64,000 nucleotides of DNA from Adhaeribacter_A terreus (GTDB lineage Bacteria > Bacteroidota > Bacteroidia > Cytophagales > Hymenobacteraceae): the NCBI RefSeq assembly GCF_042657365.1, contig NZ_JBHSKT010000004.1, forward strand, positions 248,001 to 312,000. The letters run 5' to 3'. Made by a program: the position numbers and the translations under genes. The notes under the pieces are model-generated. The model did no database searches. It had not been told where the DNA came from and worked only from the letters and a program-made list of their open reading frames with translations. This document shows positions 47,746-56,343 of the stretch, in pieces; positions within the stretch are counted from its first letter, which is position 1, and every line of letters begins with the position of its first letter.

Positions 47746-48249
47746 ATGGAAGAAACCTACCTTTCCGATTTCGGCACCATTCTGCTTTTTCTAATTGGCG
47801 GCGCCGTTTTTATCCTGATCGGTTTGGTGGCATCTAAAATGCTACGCCCCAGCAACCCAAACCCCGAAAAACTGAGCAGCTACGAATGCGGCGAAGAAGC
47901 GATGGGCAGTTCCTGGGTATCTTTCAACCCCCGTTTCTACGTGATCGCGCTAATTTTCATCATTTTCGATGTGGAGCTGGTTTTCTTCTTTCCGTGGGCC
48001 GTGGTTTTCGGGCAAGAAGAATTGATTCGGGCAACCAACGGAATCTGGGGCTGGTTTTCCTTAATAGAAATGGGCATCTTCCTCGGAATTCTGATATTAG
48101 GCCTGGCTTACGTATGGGTAAACGGCCATTTAGACTGGATAAAACCTAAACCCGAAATTCCGCAAAGCCGTTCTAAAATTCCGGCGGAAATGTATGCAAA
48201 GGTCAATAAGAAATACGAAGGAATTAAAATGAATAAACCAGTAGCGTAG
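47746..48249 (+). CDS. nuoA: NADH-quinone oxidoreductase subunit A
   Basis: 167 residues with three transmembrane helices (about 10-32, 75-100, 108-130). The conserved loop SSYECGEEAMGSSWVSFNPRFYVIALIFIIFDVELVFFFPWA is clear (Cys in the loop that changes exposure during complex I transition; acidic FDVE). The C-terminus is longer than E. coli NuoA. Its final Val-Ala-stop codons are part of a dispersed palindrome. Confidence 0.96.
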   Translation: MEETYLSDFGTILLFLIGGAVFILIGLVASKMLRPSNPNPEKLSSYECGEEAMGSSWVSFNPRFYVIALIFIIFDVELVFFFPWAVVFGQEELIRATNGIWGWFSLIEMGIFLGILILGLAYVWVNGHLDWIKPKPEIPQSRSKIPAEMYAKVNKKYEGIKMNKPVA

Positions 48250-48268
48250 GGTTAAAACCCTACGCTAC
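48241..48268. repeat. GTAGCGTAGGG palindrome across the nuoA stop
   Basis: GTAGCGTAGGGTT, loop AA, AACCCTACGCTAC. It recurs at 49651 and 51030. Confidence 0.9.
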
Positions 48269-48277
48269 CAGGAAATA

Positions 48278-48307
48278 AAAACGCTATCCTTTTGGGTAGA
48301 AAAAGTG
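48278..48307 (+). repeat. TBR 30-bp repeat in the nuoA-nuoB spacer
   Basis: AAAACGCTATCC, 11-nt spacer, AAAAGTG, followed by a CTCCTTTTCAAGGAGGAG palindrome (about 48331-48348). Confidence 0.85.
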
Positions 48308-48373
48308 AAATTAAGCATCACTCGAAACCTCTCCTTTTCAAGGAGGAGTTCGGGGTGATTGAAAACACAAAAC

Positions 48374-48919
48374 ATGAACATTCCGCAGGCACAAATTTCC
48401 AGAGATAAAACCGGCGACGGCGGCGTGATCATTGCAAAACTCGATGATCTGCTGAACTGGGCCCGGCTTTCCTCCCTTTTCCCGATGGGTTTTGGCTTGG
48501 CTTGCTGCGCCATAGAAATGATGGGCGCCTACGGTTCCGGTTATGACCTGGATCGTTTTGGCATCATTCCCAGGGCTTCGCCAAGGCAATCGGATGTGAT
48601 GATCGTGGCCGGAACGGTTACTTTCAAAATGGCTGACAGAGTTCGCAGACTTTACGAACAAATGCCCGAACCCCGTTACGTAATTTCCATGGGAAGTTGC
48701 TCGAATTGCGGTGGCCCGTACTGGGAACAAGGCTACCATGTGGTAAAAGGCGTAGACCGTATTATTCCGGTAGATGTGTACGTACCCGGATGTCCGCCAA
48801 GGCCGGAAGCCCTGATCGGCGGTTTCCTGAAACTGCAGGAACTGATCCGGAAAGAAAGCGTTTTGCAGCCCAAAGCAGTTATGAAATTGATGCAACAGGA
48901 AGCTTCAGAAACTGATTAG
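48374..48919 (+). CDS. nuoB: NADH-quinone oxidoreductase subunit B
   Basis: 181 residues from ATG 48374. Four cysteines ligate the terminal N2 cluster: ACCAIEMMGA, GSCSNCGGPY and VPGCPPRPEAL. The quinone-site side motif SPRQSDVMIVAGT is present. A TTG-start version adds five residues and is less likely. Confidence 0.97.
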   Translation: MNIPQAQISRDKTGDGGVIIAKLDDLLNWARLSSLFPMGFGLACCAIEMMGAYGSGYDLDRFGIIPRASPRQSDVMIVAGTVTFKMADRVRRLYEQMPEPRYVISMGSCSNCGGPYWEQGYHVVKGVDRIIPVDVYVPGCPPRPEALIGGFLKLQELIRKESVLQPKAVMKLMQQEASETD

Positions 48920-48934
48920 CGCATAAGGAAGAAA

Positions 48935-49021
48935 TTCCCCCTTTGGAGGGGGAGGATTTTCAGGTTATTGGATAATTAATCGAATATGCGTAATCCTCCC
49001 CCTACCCCCTCCAAAGGGGGA
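48935..49021. repeat. Inverted pair of C5/G5 palindromes in the nuoB-nuoC spacer
   Basis: Left CCCCCTTTGGAGGGGGAGGA (48937-48956) and right TCCTCCCCCTACCCCCTCCA (48994-49013, extending to 49021) face each other over about 35 bp. Confidence 0.85.
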
Positions 49022-49077
49022 CGAAAGCACAGCACTTAACGAGGAAGCAGCATATTAAACAATTAGCACATTAACCC

Positions 49078-49620
49078 GTGTCGTTAGAAGAAATAAAAAA
49101 CCTGCTCATTGCCAAGTTCGGCCCGGAAGCGATTCTCGCGGAGAACCTGCAGCCGCTCATGCCTTTCGTAATTATTCCGAAGGAAAAACTTGCAGAAATT
49201 TGTCTGGAACTTCACGACAACGAGCAAACGTATTTCGATTTTTTAAGCTGCCAGACCGGAATCGATAATGGTCCGGAAGCCAGCACTTTGGAAGTAGTTT
49301 ACAACCTGTATTCCATACCGTTTGAACACAGCTTTTGTCTGAAAGTACAAGTGCCGCGCAACCCGGAAAACGAACCGCTCCCGGAAATTCCCACCGTAAG
49401 CCACATCTGGCGCAGCGCCGACTGGCACGAACGCGAAATTTTCGACTTAATTGGCATTCAGTTTTCCGGCCACCCGGATCTGCGTCGCATTCTCTGTTCC
49501 GCCGATTGGGAAGGACATCCGCTGCGCAAAGATTACGTCTGGCCCGAATATTACCACGACATAAAAGTGCCTTACGAAAAACATAATGAAGATAATGGCT
49601 TCCGGGGCGAAAGGATTTAA
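49078..49620 (+). CDS. nuoC: NADH-quinone oxidoreductase subunit C
   Basis: 180 residues. The 30-kDa subunit signature: SADWHEREIFDLIGIQFSGHPDLRRIL and WEGHPLRKDYVWPEYYHDI. GTG start (MSLEEIKNLLI). Not fused with NuoD. Confidence 0.94.
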   Translation: MSLEEIKNLLIAKFGPEAILAENLQPLMPFVIIPKEKLAEICLELHDNEQTYFDFLSCQTGIDNGPEASTLEVVYNLYSIPFEHSFCLKVQVPRNPENEPLPEIPTVSHIWRSADWHEREIFDLIGIQFSGHPDLRRILCSADWEGHPLRKDYVWPEYYHDIKVPYEKHNEDNGFRGERI

Positions 49621-49650
49621 ATTGTTTAATGGCTTAATTGTTAAAATTTT

Positions 49651-49700
49651 AGTAGCGTAGGGTTTAAACCCTATGCCACATTTAAACCCCAACGCTACTA
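49651..49700. repeat. GTAGCGTAGGG palindrome in the nuoC-nuoD spacer
   Basis: AGTAGCGTAGGGTTTAAACC followed by CTATGCCAC, then a second half AACGCTACT closing an outer stem. Related to 48241 and 51030. Confidence 0.8.
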
Positions 49701-49701
49701 A

Positions 49702-49731
49702 AAAACGGTATCCTTTTCAGACCAAAACCCG
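49702..49731 (+). repeat. TBR 30-bp repeat in the nuoC-nuoD spacer
   Basis: AAAACGGTATCC, 10-nt spacer, AAAACCC. Confidence 0.7.
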
Positions 49732-49763
49732 AAGAACGAGCAACGAATAACGAACAACGAAAC

Positions 49764-50966
49764 TTGACCTCGAAATACACCTCTTACCTTTTACAGGCCG
49801 AACCAAATCTGCACGATGTAAACACGCTGCAGAGCGGCGAAATGCTGATCAATATGGGTCCGCAGCACCCGAGTATGCACGGCGTTTTGCGTTTAGAAAC
49901 CCTTACTGATGGCGAAATTGTGAAAGAAGTAGTGCCGCATATCGGGTATTTACACCGTTGTTTCGAGAAGCACGCCGAAAGCATGGCTTATAACCAAAGC
50001 ATTCCTTATGTAGACCGGTTGGATTATTTAGCGGCTATGAATTCGGAACACGTTTGGTGCATGGGCGTGGAAAAAATGCTGGGCTTAACCGGGCAACTGC
50101 ACAAGCGCGTGGAATATATCCGGGTGTTGGTTGCTGAACTGAACCGCCTGGCTTCGCATTTTGTGTCCATCGGAACTTATGCCATCGATATTGGGGCTTT
50201 TACGCCGTTTTTGTGGCTGCTCCGCGATCGCGAACACATTCAGCGGTTGCTGGAATGGATCACGGGCGCGCGCATGTTGTATAATTACATTTGGGTAGGC
50301 GGCTTGTATTACGATCTGCCGGTTGGCTTCGAAGAGAAATGCCAGGAATTTATAACCTATCTCAAGCCGAAACTGGCAGAAATTCAGCAGCTTTTAATTG
50401 AAAATAAAATCTTTATAGACCGCACCGCGAACGTAGGCGTTTTACCTTTGGATGTGGCTATTAATTACGGTTGCACCGGCCCGATGCTGCGCGGTTCCGG
50501 CTTGAAATATGACCTGCGGCGCGTAGATGGTTATTCGGTTTACCCGGAACTGGAATTCGATATACCGGTGGGAACGGGCAAAATGGGAACGCTGGGCGAT
50601 TGCTGGGATAGAACCGAAGTGCGGGCGCTGGAATGCGATGAATCGGTAAAGATTATTGAGCAATGCCTGAAACGCTTAACGACCGATTACAAACGCACGC
50701 CCGATTTTAATCCGCAGGAAATGTGCCCCAAAAAGATCCGGCCGGCGGAACAGGAATTGTATTTCCGGGGCGAAACGCCGCGCGGTGAACTGGGTTTTTA
50801 TTTCCGCACCACCGGAAAAACCGATATTCCGTTCCGCAGCCATGCGCGTTCATGCTGTTTTTCCAACTTATCGGTTTTACCTGAAATTTCGCGTGGTTGC
50901 ATGGTTGCCGATCTTATTGCCATTGTTGGTTCCGTGGATATTGTAATGGGCGAATTGGACCGGTAG
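49764..50966 (+). CDS. nuoD: NADH-quinone oxidoreductase subunit D
   Basis: 400 residues. The 49-kDa subunit: MGPQHPSMHGVLRL, GYLHRCFEKHAES, VPYVDRLDY-like IPYVDRLDYLAAMNSEH, EWITGARMLYNYIWVGG, and C-terminal VGSVDIVMGELDR. TTG start (MTSKYTSYLLQAEPN); no ATG before the conserved core. In the usual RxPSF quinone-side motif this protein reads HARSCCFSNLS, with Cys replacing Pro. The cluster ends here: nuoE-N are not downstream. Confidence 0.95.
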   Translation: MTSKYTSYLLQAEPNLHDVNTLQSGEMLINMGPQHPSMHGVLRLETLTDGEIVKEVVPHIGYLHRCFEKHAESMAYNQSIPYVDRLDYLAAMNSEHVWCMGVEKMLGLTGQLHKRVEYIRVLVAELNRLASHFVSIGTYAIDIGAFTPFLWLLRDREHIQRLLEWITGARMLYNYIWVGGLYYDLPVGFEEKCQEFITYLKPKLAEIQQLLIENKIFIDRTANVGVLPLDVAINYGCTGPMLRGSGLKYDLRRVDGYSVYPELEFDIPVGTGKMGTLGDCWDRTEVRALECDESVKIIEQCLKRLTTDYKRTPDFNPQEMCPKKIRPAEQELYFRGETPRGELGFYFRTTGKTDIPFRSHARSCCFSNLSVLPEISRGCMVADLIAIVGSVDIVMGELDR

Positions 50967-50985
50967 TTTTTCATAAACCGACGAG

Positions 50986-51015
50986 CAGTTTTTTAATCGA
51001 AAAGCATAGCGTTTT
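50986..51015 (-). repeat. TBR 30-bp repeat
   Basis: Minus strand AAAACGCTATGC, 11-nt spacer, AAAACTG, downstream of nuoD. Confidence 0.85.
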
Positions 51016-51029
51016 ATTAACCAGTAGCC

Positions 51030-51059
51030 AGTAGCGTAGGGTTTAAACCCTACGCTACT
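51030..51059. repeat. Perfect GTAGCGTAGGG palindrome, possible nuoD terminator
   Basis: AGTAGCGTAGGGTTT and AAACCCTACGCTACT, 15 + 15 bp with no loop bases left over. Confidence 0.9.
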
Positions 51060-51060
51060 T

Positions 51061-51090
51061 TAGTTTTTCACCCCGAAACCCTACCGTTTT
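51061..51090 (-). repeat. TBR 30-bp repeat
   Basis: Minus strand AAAACGGTAGGG, 11-nt spacer, AAAACTA, starting 1 bp after the palindrome. Confidence 0.85.
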
Positions 51091-51223
51091 ACTAAGCCTT
51101 AAATTCCCTTTACCACACACTGCTGTTATTCGCCTTATATTTTCTTTATCTTGAGAAAAGAGAAGCAACCCTTCAGGCGTTATTTGCATCTGAAAATCAA
51201 CACGCTTCTTTGCTTTTATCACT

Positions 51224-53650
51224 ATGAAAAAAATTATCGGCTGCCTGTTTTTGGTGTTGGGATTTTCGGGTTGGGTGCAAGCGCAGCATTTACTGAAAGG
51301 AACGGTGCGCGACGCCCAAACCAAAGAGGTGCTGCCTTTTGTGAGCATCCTGATAAACGATGGCCCACACGGCGCTACTTCCGATATTAACGGCAAATTC
51401 GAGGTTAAAAGCAGAGAAACGTTGCGCCAGCTTACTTTCAGTTACTTAGGCTACGAACCGCAGAAGATCCAGCTTTCGGATTCTGTAACCCAGCTGCTCG
51501 TAAAAATGAAGCCGCAAGCCAACAACCTGCGCGAAGTGGTGATACGGGCGGGTTTTAACCCGGCGCACCGCATTATAAAACTGGCAACGGCAAACCGCAA
51601 AAAAAACGATCCGGCGCAGCTTCCCGAATATACTTACCGGGTTTACACCAAAACGGTAATTACTTACAATGTAAAGGAGGTTGAAAAAGATACCTTCAAA
51701 CTCGTAGAAGTGAAACCGATCCTGACGGCCGAAGATTCTTCGAAGCTGGAAATGGAAGCGTATTTCGCCAAACATTATTTATTCCTTACCGAAAGCATTG
51801 CCGATCACGCCTTTATTAAACCCAACCTCGACAAGGAAACTGTGCTGGCTACGCGCGTCTCAGGACTCCAAAATCCTACTTTCGCCATGCTTTCTACCGA
51901 TAGCAAGAATTTTTCGGTTTACCAGGATATGGTTACGTTTTTCGGCAAATCTTATTTAGGTCCGTTGAGCGAAGGCAGCACCAAAAAATACGATTTCCAG
52001 CTCGAAGACACCACTTATACCGGCAACGATACAGTATTCATTATTTCCTACAAACCGCTTCCCGGCAAAAATTTCGAAGGTTTGAAAGGGCAGTTACACA
52101 TCAGTTCAGACGGCTGGGCGGTGGCCAATATCATTGCCGAATCGGCGGAAGAAAGTACCCAGGGCGTGCGGCTGCAACAGCATTACGAAAAGATCGGCCA
52201 GACCTGGTTTCCGGTGCAGGTGCATACCGATTACGATTTCAAAACGCTATTGAATCATGGGTATAAACCGGTGGCTTACAGCCGCAGCTATTACTCGCAG
52301 ATCAACTTAAAACCCGAACTGAAGCGCCGCGAATTTAAAGCTGTAACCATAAAAATGCAGAACGATGCGGCCCGAAAACCGGAAGCTTTCTGGAACCAGC
52401 ACCGCCCCGACAGCCTCAGTTTCCGGGAACGCAATACCTACCACAAGCTCGATAGCTTGGGCAAGGAATTTAAAATGGACGCGCGTTTCCGGCTTTTTGA
52501 AGCGCTTTATTCGAAGCAACTGCCCTTAGGCCCGGTTTCCGTAGATTTAAACCGCATTTATCGCCTGAACCGTTACGAAAGATTCCGGTTCGGATTAGGC
52601 CTGCACACCAACGACCGGATTTCGCGCTTTTTTACGCTGGGCGGTTATGCCGGCTACGGCGTGAAAGACAAGGCCTGGAAATACGGCGGCAACCTGGCTT
52701 TCAACCTTTATCAGCCTTCCAATCTGAAACTTACCGTTACGCATTCCGAAGATATTGCGGAGAGTGGCGGAACGGTTTTGCCTTTTTACAATGCGCCGCT
52801 GCTGGGCAACAACCTGCGCCACCTCGTGATTCGGAACATGGATAAAGTTACGCACCAGAGTATTTTCCTTTCCGCCCGCATTTTTAAATATATGGATGTG
52901 CAAACCGGCCTGCAGGAAGAACACAAACGCACCACCAACGGCTACACTTACGAAGTTTCCAAAGATAATTTCCGTTCCGATTTCCGGTTTACCGAAGCCG
53001 TTCTTGGTTTCCGTTACGCTTTCCGCGAACAGCTCATGGAAATGTTCAACAACCTGATCCCGATGGGCACCAATTACCCGATCGTCTGGTTCCAGTACCG
53101 CCAAGGTTTGAATGATCTGATGAATGGCCAGTTTGCTTACCAGAAATACAGTGCCCGTATCGAAAAAAACCTGAAAAATAAAGCGCTGGGCACAACTTCG
53201 GTGGTTTTAACGGGTGGTTTGGCAAGCGGCAATATTCCTTATCCAAACCTGTTCAACGGCAACGGCGCCGAAGAACGGGACCTCCACCTGTACACTTCCG
53301 AAGGTTTCCAGACCATGCTGCCGGAGGAATTTTTATCGGATCGTTACGTAGCTTTGTATGTGCGCCACAATTTCTCGAGCCTGCTTTACCGGTCAGAGAA
53401 ATTCAGCCCCAAGCTGGCCGTAATTACCAACGTAGGTTTTGGTAGCCTGAAAGATCCGCAAAAACACCGCAACATCGATTTTAAAACCATGGAAAAAGGT
53501 TACTACGAATCGGGTTTGCTGGTGAACGACCTGGTTAAAATGAATTTCAGTTCTTTTGGCATAGGCGCTTTTTACCGCTACGGTGCGTACCAACAGCCCA
53601 CTTTCAAAGATAACCTTTCGCTGAAATTCGTGATCGGATTTACCTTGTAA
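51224..53650 (+). CDS. DUF5686 outer-membrane protein with carboxypeptidase-regulatory-like domain
   Basis: 808 residues. Signal peptide (MKKIIGCLFLVLGFSGWVQA), a CarboxypepD_reg-like domain (about 22-105: LLKGTVRDAQTKEVLPFVSILINDG ... LGYEPQKIQL), then the DUF5686 region (NLREVVIRAGFNPAHRIIKLATANRKKNDP, YRVYTK). The C-terminal half (about 420-808) has alternating strands and ends with LSLKFVIGFTL, the aromatic/hydrophobic finish of a beta-barrel. Likely an outer-membrane transporter- or assembly-related protein; ligand unknown. Confidence 0.88.
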   Translation: MKKIIGCLFLVLGFSGWVQAQHLLKGTVRDAQTKEVLPFVSILINDGPHGATSDINGKFEVKSRETLRQLTFSYLGYEPQKIQLSDSVTQLLVKMKPQANNLREVVIRAGFNPAHRIIKLATANRKKNDPAQLPEYTYRVYTKTVITYNVKEVEKDTFKLVEVKPILTAEDSSKLEMEAYFAKHYLFLTESIADHAFIKPNLDKETVLATRVSGLQNPTFAMLSTDSKNFSVYQDMVTFFGKSYLGPLSEGSTKKYDFQLEDTTYTGNDTVFIISYKPLPGKNFEGLKGQLHISSDGWAVANIIAESAEESTQGVRLQQHYEKIGQTWFPVQVHTDYDFKTLLNHGYKPVAYSRSYYSQINLKPELKRREFKAVTIKMQNDAARKPEAFWNQHRPDSLSFRERNTYHKLDSLGKEFKMDARFRLFEALYSKQLPLGPVSVDLNRIYRLNRYERFRFGLGLHTNDRISRFFTLGGYAGYGVKDKAWKYGGNLAFNLYQPSNLKLTVTHSEDIAESGGTVLPFYNAPLLGNNLRHLVIRNMDKVTHQSIFLSARIFKYMDVQTGLQEEHKRTTNGYTYEVSKDNFRSDFRFTEAVLGFRYAFREQLMEMFNNLIPMGTNYPIVWFQYRQGLNDLMNGQFAYQKYSARIEKNLKNKALGTTSVVLTGGLASGNIPYPNLFNGNGAEERDLHLYTSEGFQTMLPEEFLSDRYVALYVRHNFSSLLYRSEKFSPKLAVITNVGFGSLKDPQKHRNIDFKTMEKGYYESGLLVNDLVKMNFSSFGIGAFYRYGAYQQPTFKDNLSLKFVIGFTL

Positions 53651-53672
53651 TGGCAGAGATTACGTTTTGCCA

Positions 53673-53775
53673 GTCCCCCTTTGGAGGGGGTAGGGGGAGA
53701 ACTACGTATTTCAGATCTTCTTTTTAAAACTCAGATAATTTAAAAATCCTCCCCCTACCCCCTCCAAAGGGGGAC
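53673..53775. repeat. Inverted pair of C5/G5 palindromes
   Basis: Left TCCCCCTTTGGAGGGGGTAG (53674-53693) with GGGGGAGA and right TCCTCCCCCTACCCCCTCCA (53748-53767) with AAGGGGGA. It may end transcription of the DUF5686 gene. Almost identical arms occur in the nuoB-nuoC spacer. Confidence 0.85.
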
Positions 53776-53863
53776 TTTTTTTTACCAAACAGAGAGACCG
53801 TTATTCAGTTCAGGGTTTCCCGAACTATTTCCAAATTCCGGAAATTTTTACTGGCGACTTCCA

Positions 53864-53893
53864 TAGTTTTTTCGTTAAAAAGCCTACCATTTC
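53864..53893 (-). repeat. TBR 30-bp repeat upstream of nnr
   Basis: Minus strand GAAATGGTAGGC, 11-nt spacer, AAAACTA. Confidence 0.75.
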
Positions 53894-53930
53894 CGGTCAG
53901 GAAATTTTACCTTTAAACAAAAACTACGGC

Positions 53931-55445
53931 ATGAAGATCTTATCGGCGGCACAGCTTCGCGAAGCAGATAAATTTACCATTGAGCGCGAAAACCTGCAGC
54001 CCGGCGCTTTAATGGAGCGCGCTGCCCAGGCATTTACCAACTGGTTTATTAATAATTGTGGCCGCGAAAAGGAAGTTGCTATTTTTTGCGGTCCCGGCAA
54101 CAACGGCGGCGATGGCCTGGCCGTAGCGCGCTTGCTGAACGAATACAATTACCTGGTTCGCACTTTTTTACCCGAAACCGATAGCGTTTTTTCCGAAGAT
54201 TTTAAGCTGAACCTGAAGCGGCTGCCGAAAAGTGTGCCTGTGATCCGCTACAAAAACATTAGTACCCTGGAGCATTTGCATCTTTCCAAAACCCGGATCG
54301 TCGATGCGCTTTTTGGCACCGGCCTCAACCGCCCGCTTACCGGACTTTACTCCGAAACCATTCAGTTTCTAAACGGCTTGCACACCGAAATTATCAGTAT
54401 TGATGTGCCGTCTGGTTTGCTTGCCGATACTGCTACGCCGCAGGAGGCCGCCGTAGTAAAAGCAGCTCAAACCATAACCTTTTCCAGCCCGAAACTCGCT
54501 TTACTCCTACCCCAGAACCAGGTTTACAGCCAGCAAATGCACAGCGTACTTATTGGCTTAAATATCGGTTTTATAGAAAGCCTGCGCACACAATACCATT
54601 ATATAGATACCGTTATTGTTAAAAGCCGCTGGAAACCGCGCCCGCAATATGCGCATAAAGGTACATTTGGCCATGCATTGCTTTTACTGGGCAGTTACGG
54701 AAAAATGGGAGCCGCAATTCTAAGCACCCGCGCCTGCCTGCGCAGCGGCGCCGGTCTGATAAGCGTTTCGCTGCCAAAGGCCGGTTACCAGATCATGCAA
54801 ACCGCTGCCCCGGAAGCCATGGTACTAGCCGATCCGGATGAAAAAAAATTGACCGAACTTCCGGAAGAACCTGGCAAATACGCCGCCATTGGTATAGGTC
54901 CGGGCATTGGCCTGGCTGTGGAAACAAAAAAAATGGTAGGGAATTTACTCGAAAAAGTAAAAGTGCCTTTGGTGCTCGATGCCGATGCGCTGAATATTCT
55001 GGCCGCCGATAAAACCTTACTGGCAAAACTTCCGCCGGAAACCATTTTAACGCCCCATCCCAAAGAATTTGAACGCCTTACGCAGCCCTTACAAGACGAT
55101 TTTGAACGTCTGAAACTTTTACGCGATTTCTGTGAAAATTACCGGTGCTACGTGGTTCTAAAAGGTGCAAATACCTGCATCGGCACGCCTTCCGGCAATT
55201 TATATTTCAATTCTACGGGCAACCCGGGCATGGCTACGGGCGGCTCCGGCGATGCGCTTACCGGCATTATTACCGCTTTGCGCGCCCAGGGTTATTCCGC
55301 CGAAGATGCCTGTATTCTGGGTGTTTATACGCATGGCCTGGCCGGCGATCTTGCCAAAAACGAAAAAGGCGAAACAGCTTTAATTGCTTCGGATATTATT
55401 GAAAATCTGGGAAAAGCCTTTAAAACGCTGGAAGGGAATGGCTGA
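53931..55445 (+). CDS. nnr: Bifunctional NAD(P)HX epimerase/dehydratase
   Basis: 504 residues. The N-terminal epimerase domain (about 1-215) has FCGPGNNGGDGLAVARLL, VDALFGTGLNRPLTG and ISIDVPSGL. The C-terminal dehydratase (about 225-500) has GSYGKMGAAILSTRACLRSGAGLI, LDADALNIL, ILTPHPKEFERL and the nucleotide-binding GNPGMATGGSGDALTGII. It repairs damaged NAD(P)H. A TBR match on the minus strand covers codons for about residues 77-87 (TFLPETDSVF). Confidence 0.95.
   Translation: MKILSAAQLREADKFTIERENLQPGALMERAAQAFTNWFINNCGREKEVAIFCGPGNNGGDGLAVARLLNEYNYLVRTFLPETDSVFSEDFKLNLKRLPKSVPVIRYKNISTLEHLHLSKTRIVDALFGTGLNRPLTGLYSETIQFLNGLHTEIISIDVPSGLLADTATPQEAAVVKAAQTITFSSPKLALLLPQNQVYSQQMHSVLIGLNIGFIESLRTQYHYIDTVIVKSRWKPRPQYAHKGTFGHALLLLGSYGKMGAAILSTRACLRSGAGLISVSLPKAGYQIMQTAAPEAMVLADPDEKKLTELPEEPGKYAAIGIGPGIGLAVETKKMVGNLLEKVKVPLVLDADALNILAADKTLLAKLPPETILTPHPKEFERLTQPLQDDFERLKLLRDFCENYRCYVVLKGANTCIGTPSGNLYFNSTGNPGMATGGSGDALTGIITALRAQGYSAEDACILGVYTHGLAGDLAKNEKGETALIASDIIENLGKAFKTLEGNG
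54161..54190 (-). repeat. TBR match inside nnr
   Basis: Minus strand AAAACGCTATCG, 11-nt spacer, AAAAGTG. Confidence 0.6.
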
Positions 55446-55448
55446 GTT

Positions 55449-56333
55449 TTACACCATAAAGATCCACACCAGCAGAAATTGTAGCAGCATCATGCCATCG
55501 GCCAGGCCGGCGTAATAATAATCGGGGCGGTGCTCTTCGGAAAACGCTACTACTATTGCTGCAAAAACTGCCGATAAAACCAAGGCGATCCGCTCGTGGC
55601 CGGTTTCCTGAAAAAGAGTTAAAACAATAAAAAATGCCAGCGCCGAAAGCGAGAGGATCTTGGCAAACGGTACCCCGAATTTCCCCGGAAAAGTAACGGT
55701 GCCCGTGCGTTTGTCTTTCTGCACATCGCGGATATCAAAAAGCAGCGTTAACGCAAAAATGAAAAGGAAACGGCGCAGCAAAAACCGGTAAATCTCTTCC
55801 GCCCCAATTTCAGCGCCCGAAACCAGCAGCGGCAGCAGAACCGTTAGCCCCGACCACACCAGCGCCACCAGAAAAACTTTCAGCAAAGGCACATCGCGGA
55901 GCGGAATAAAACCTTTGGTGGTAGGTAAAACGGGCAACGAGTAAAAAACCGAAATGATAAAAAACGGGATAAAAAACCAGAAAGGTACCTGCCGGTAAAG
56001 CTGCGTATACAAAGCCAGCACCACCATTCCCGAAAAGACTGCCACACCCAGCAAGAGTTTGCGATGGCCAAATATCCATTTTTTTCGTTCGGAAAGGAAT
56101 AAGTGCTGGCCGGTTTTATAAGGCAGCAAGCTATCGAGGTTATAAAGAAAAAGGGTAGCGAAAAAGATCAGCAAACCCACGCGGGCATCCAGCGGTATAC
56201 GGGCAACCAAGTACGTTTCGGCGGTGAGCGCCAAGCCACACAACGAAATAAAAATGCTGCTGTAAAAGAGGAAATCGGTAAGTTTTTTCAACGCTGCTAC
56301 CTGGTTTCGGGCCGGCGCCGCAAACCGACGCAA
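55449..56333 (-). CDS. UbiA-like prenyltransferase family membrane protein
   Basis: 294 residues with eight or nine transmembrane segments. The second Asp-rich motif reads LFDIRDVQKDKRTGTVTFPGKFG, as in UbiA-type enzymes; the first (FLYNLDSLLPYKT) is degenerate (NLDS in place of NDxxD), so catalytic activity is uncertain. Convergent with nnr (3 bp between stops) and divergent from the CYTH-like gene. The first start available is TTG 56333; a second TTG at 56291 (LKKLTDFLFYSS) is equally possible. Confidence 0.75.
   Translation of the reverse strand: MRRFAAPARNQVAALKKLTDFLFYSSIFISLCGLALTAETYLVARIPLDARVGLLIFFATLFLYNLDSLLPYKTGQHLFLSERKKWIFGHRKLLLGVAVFSGMVVLALYTQLYRQVPFWFFIPFFIISVFYSLPVLPTTKGFIPLRDVPLLKVFLVALVWSGLTVLLPLLVSGAEIGAEEIYRFLLRRFLFIFALTLLFDIRDVQKDKRTGTVTFPGKFGVPFAKILSLSALAFFIVLTLFQETGHERIALVLSAVFAAIVVAFSEEHRPDYYYAGLADGMMLLQFLLVWIFMV
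55541..55570 (+). repeat. TBR match inside the UbiA-like gene
   Basis: AAAACGCTACTA, 11-nt spacer, AAAACTG. Positions 10-12 deviate from the common form. Confidence 0.45.
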
Positions 56334-56343
56334 ATGTTAACCC

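Noticed and set aside
51647..51676. AAAACGGTAATT in the DUF5686 gene
   Set aside because: The 3' block is absent; a single 5' core is expected by chance.
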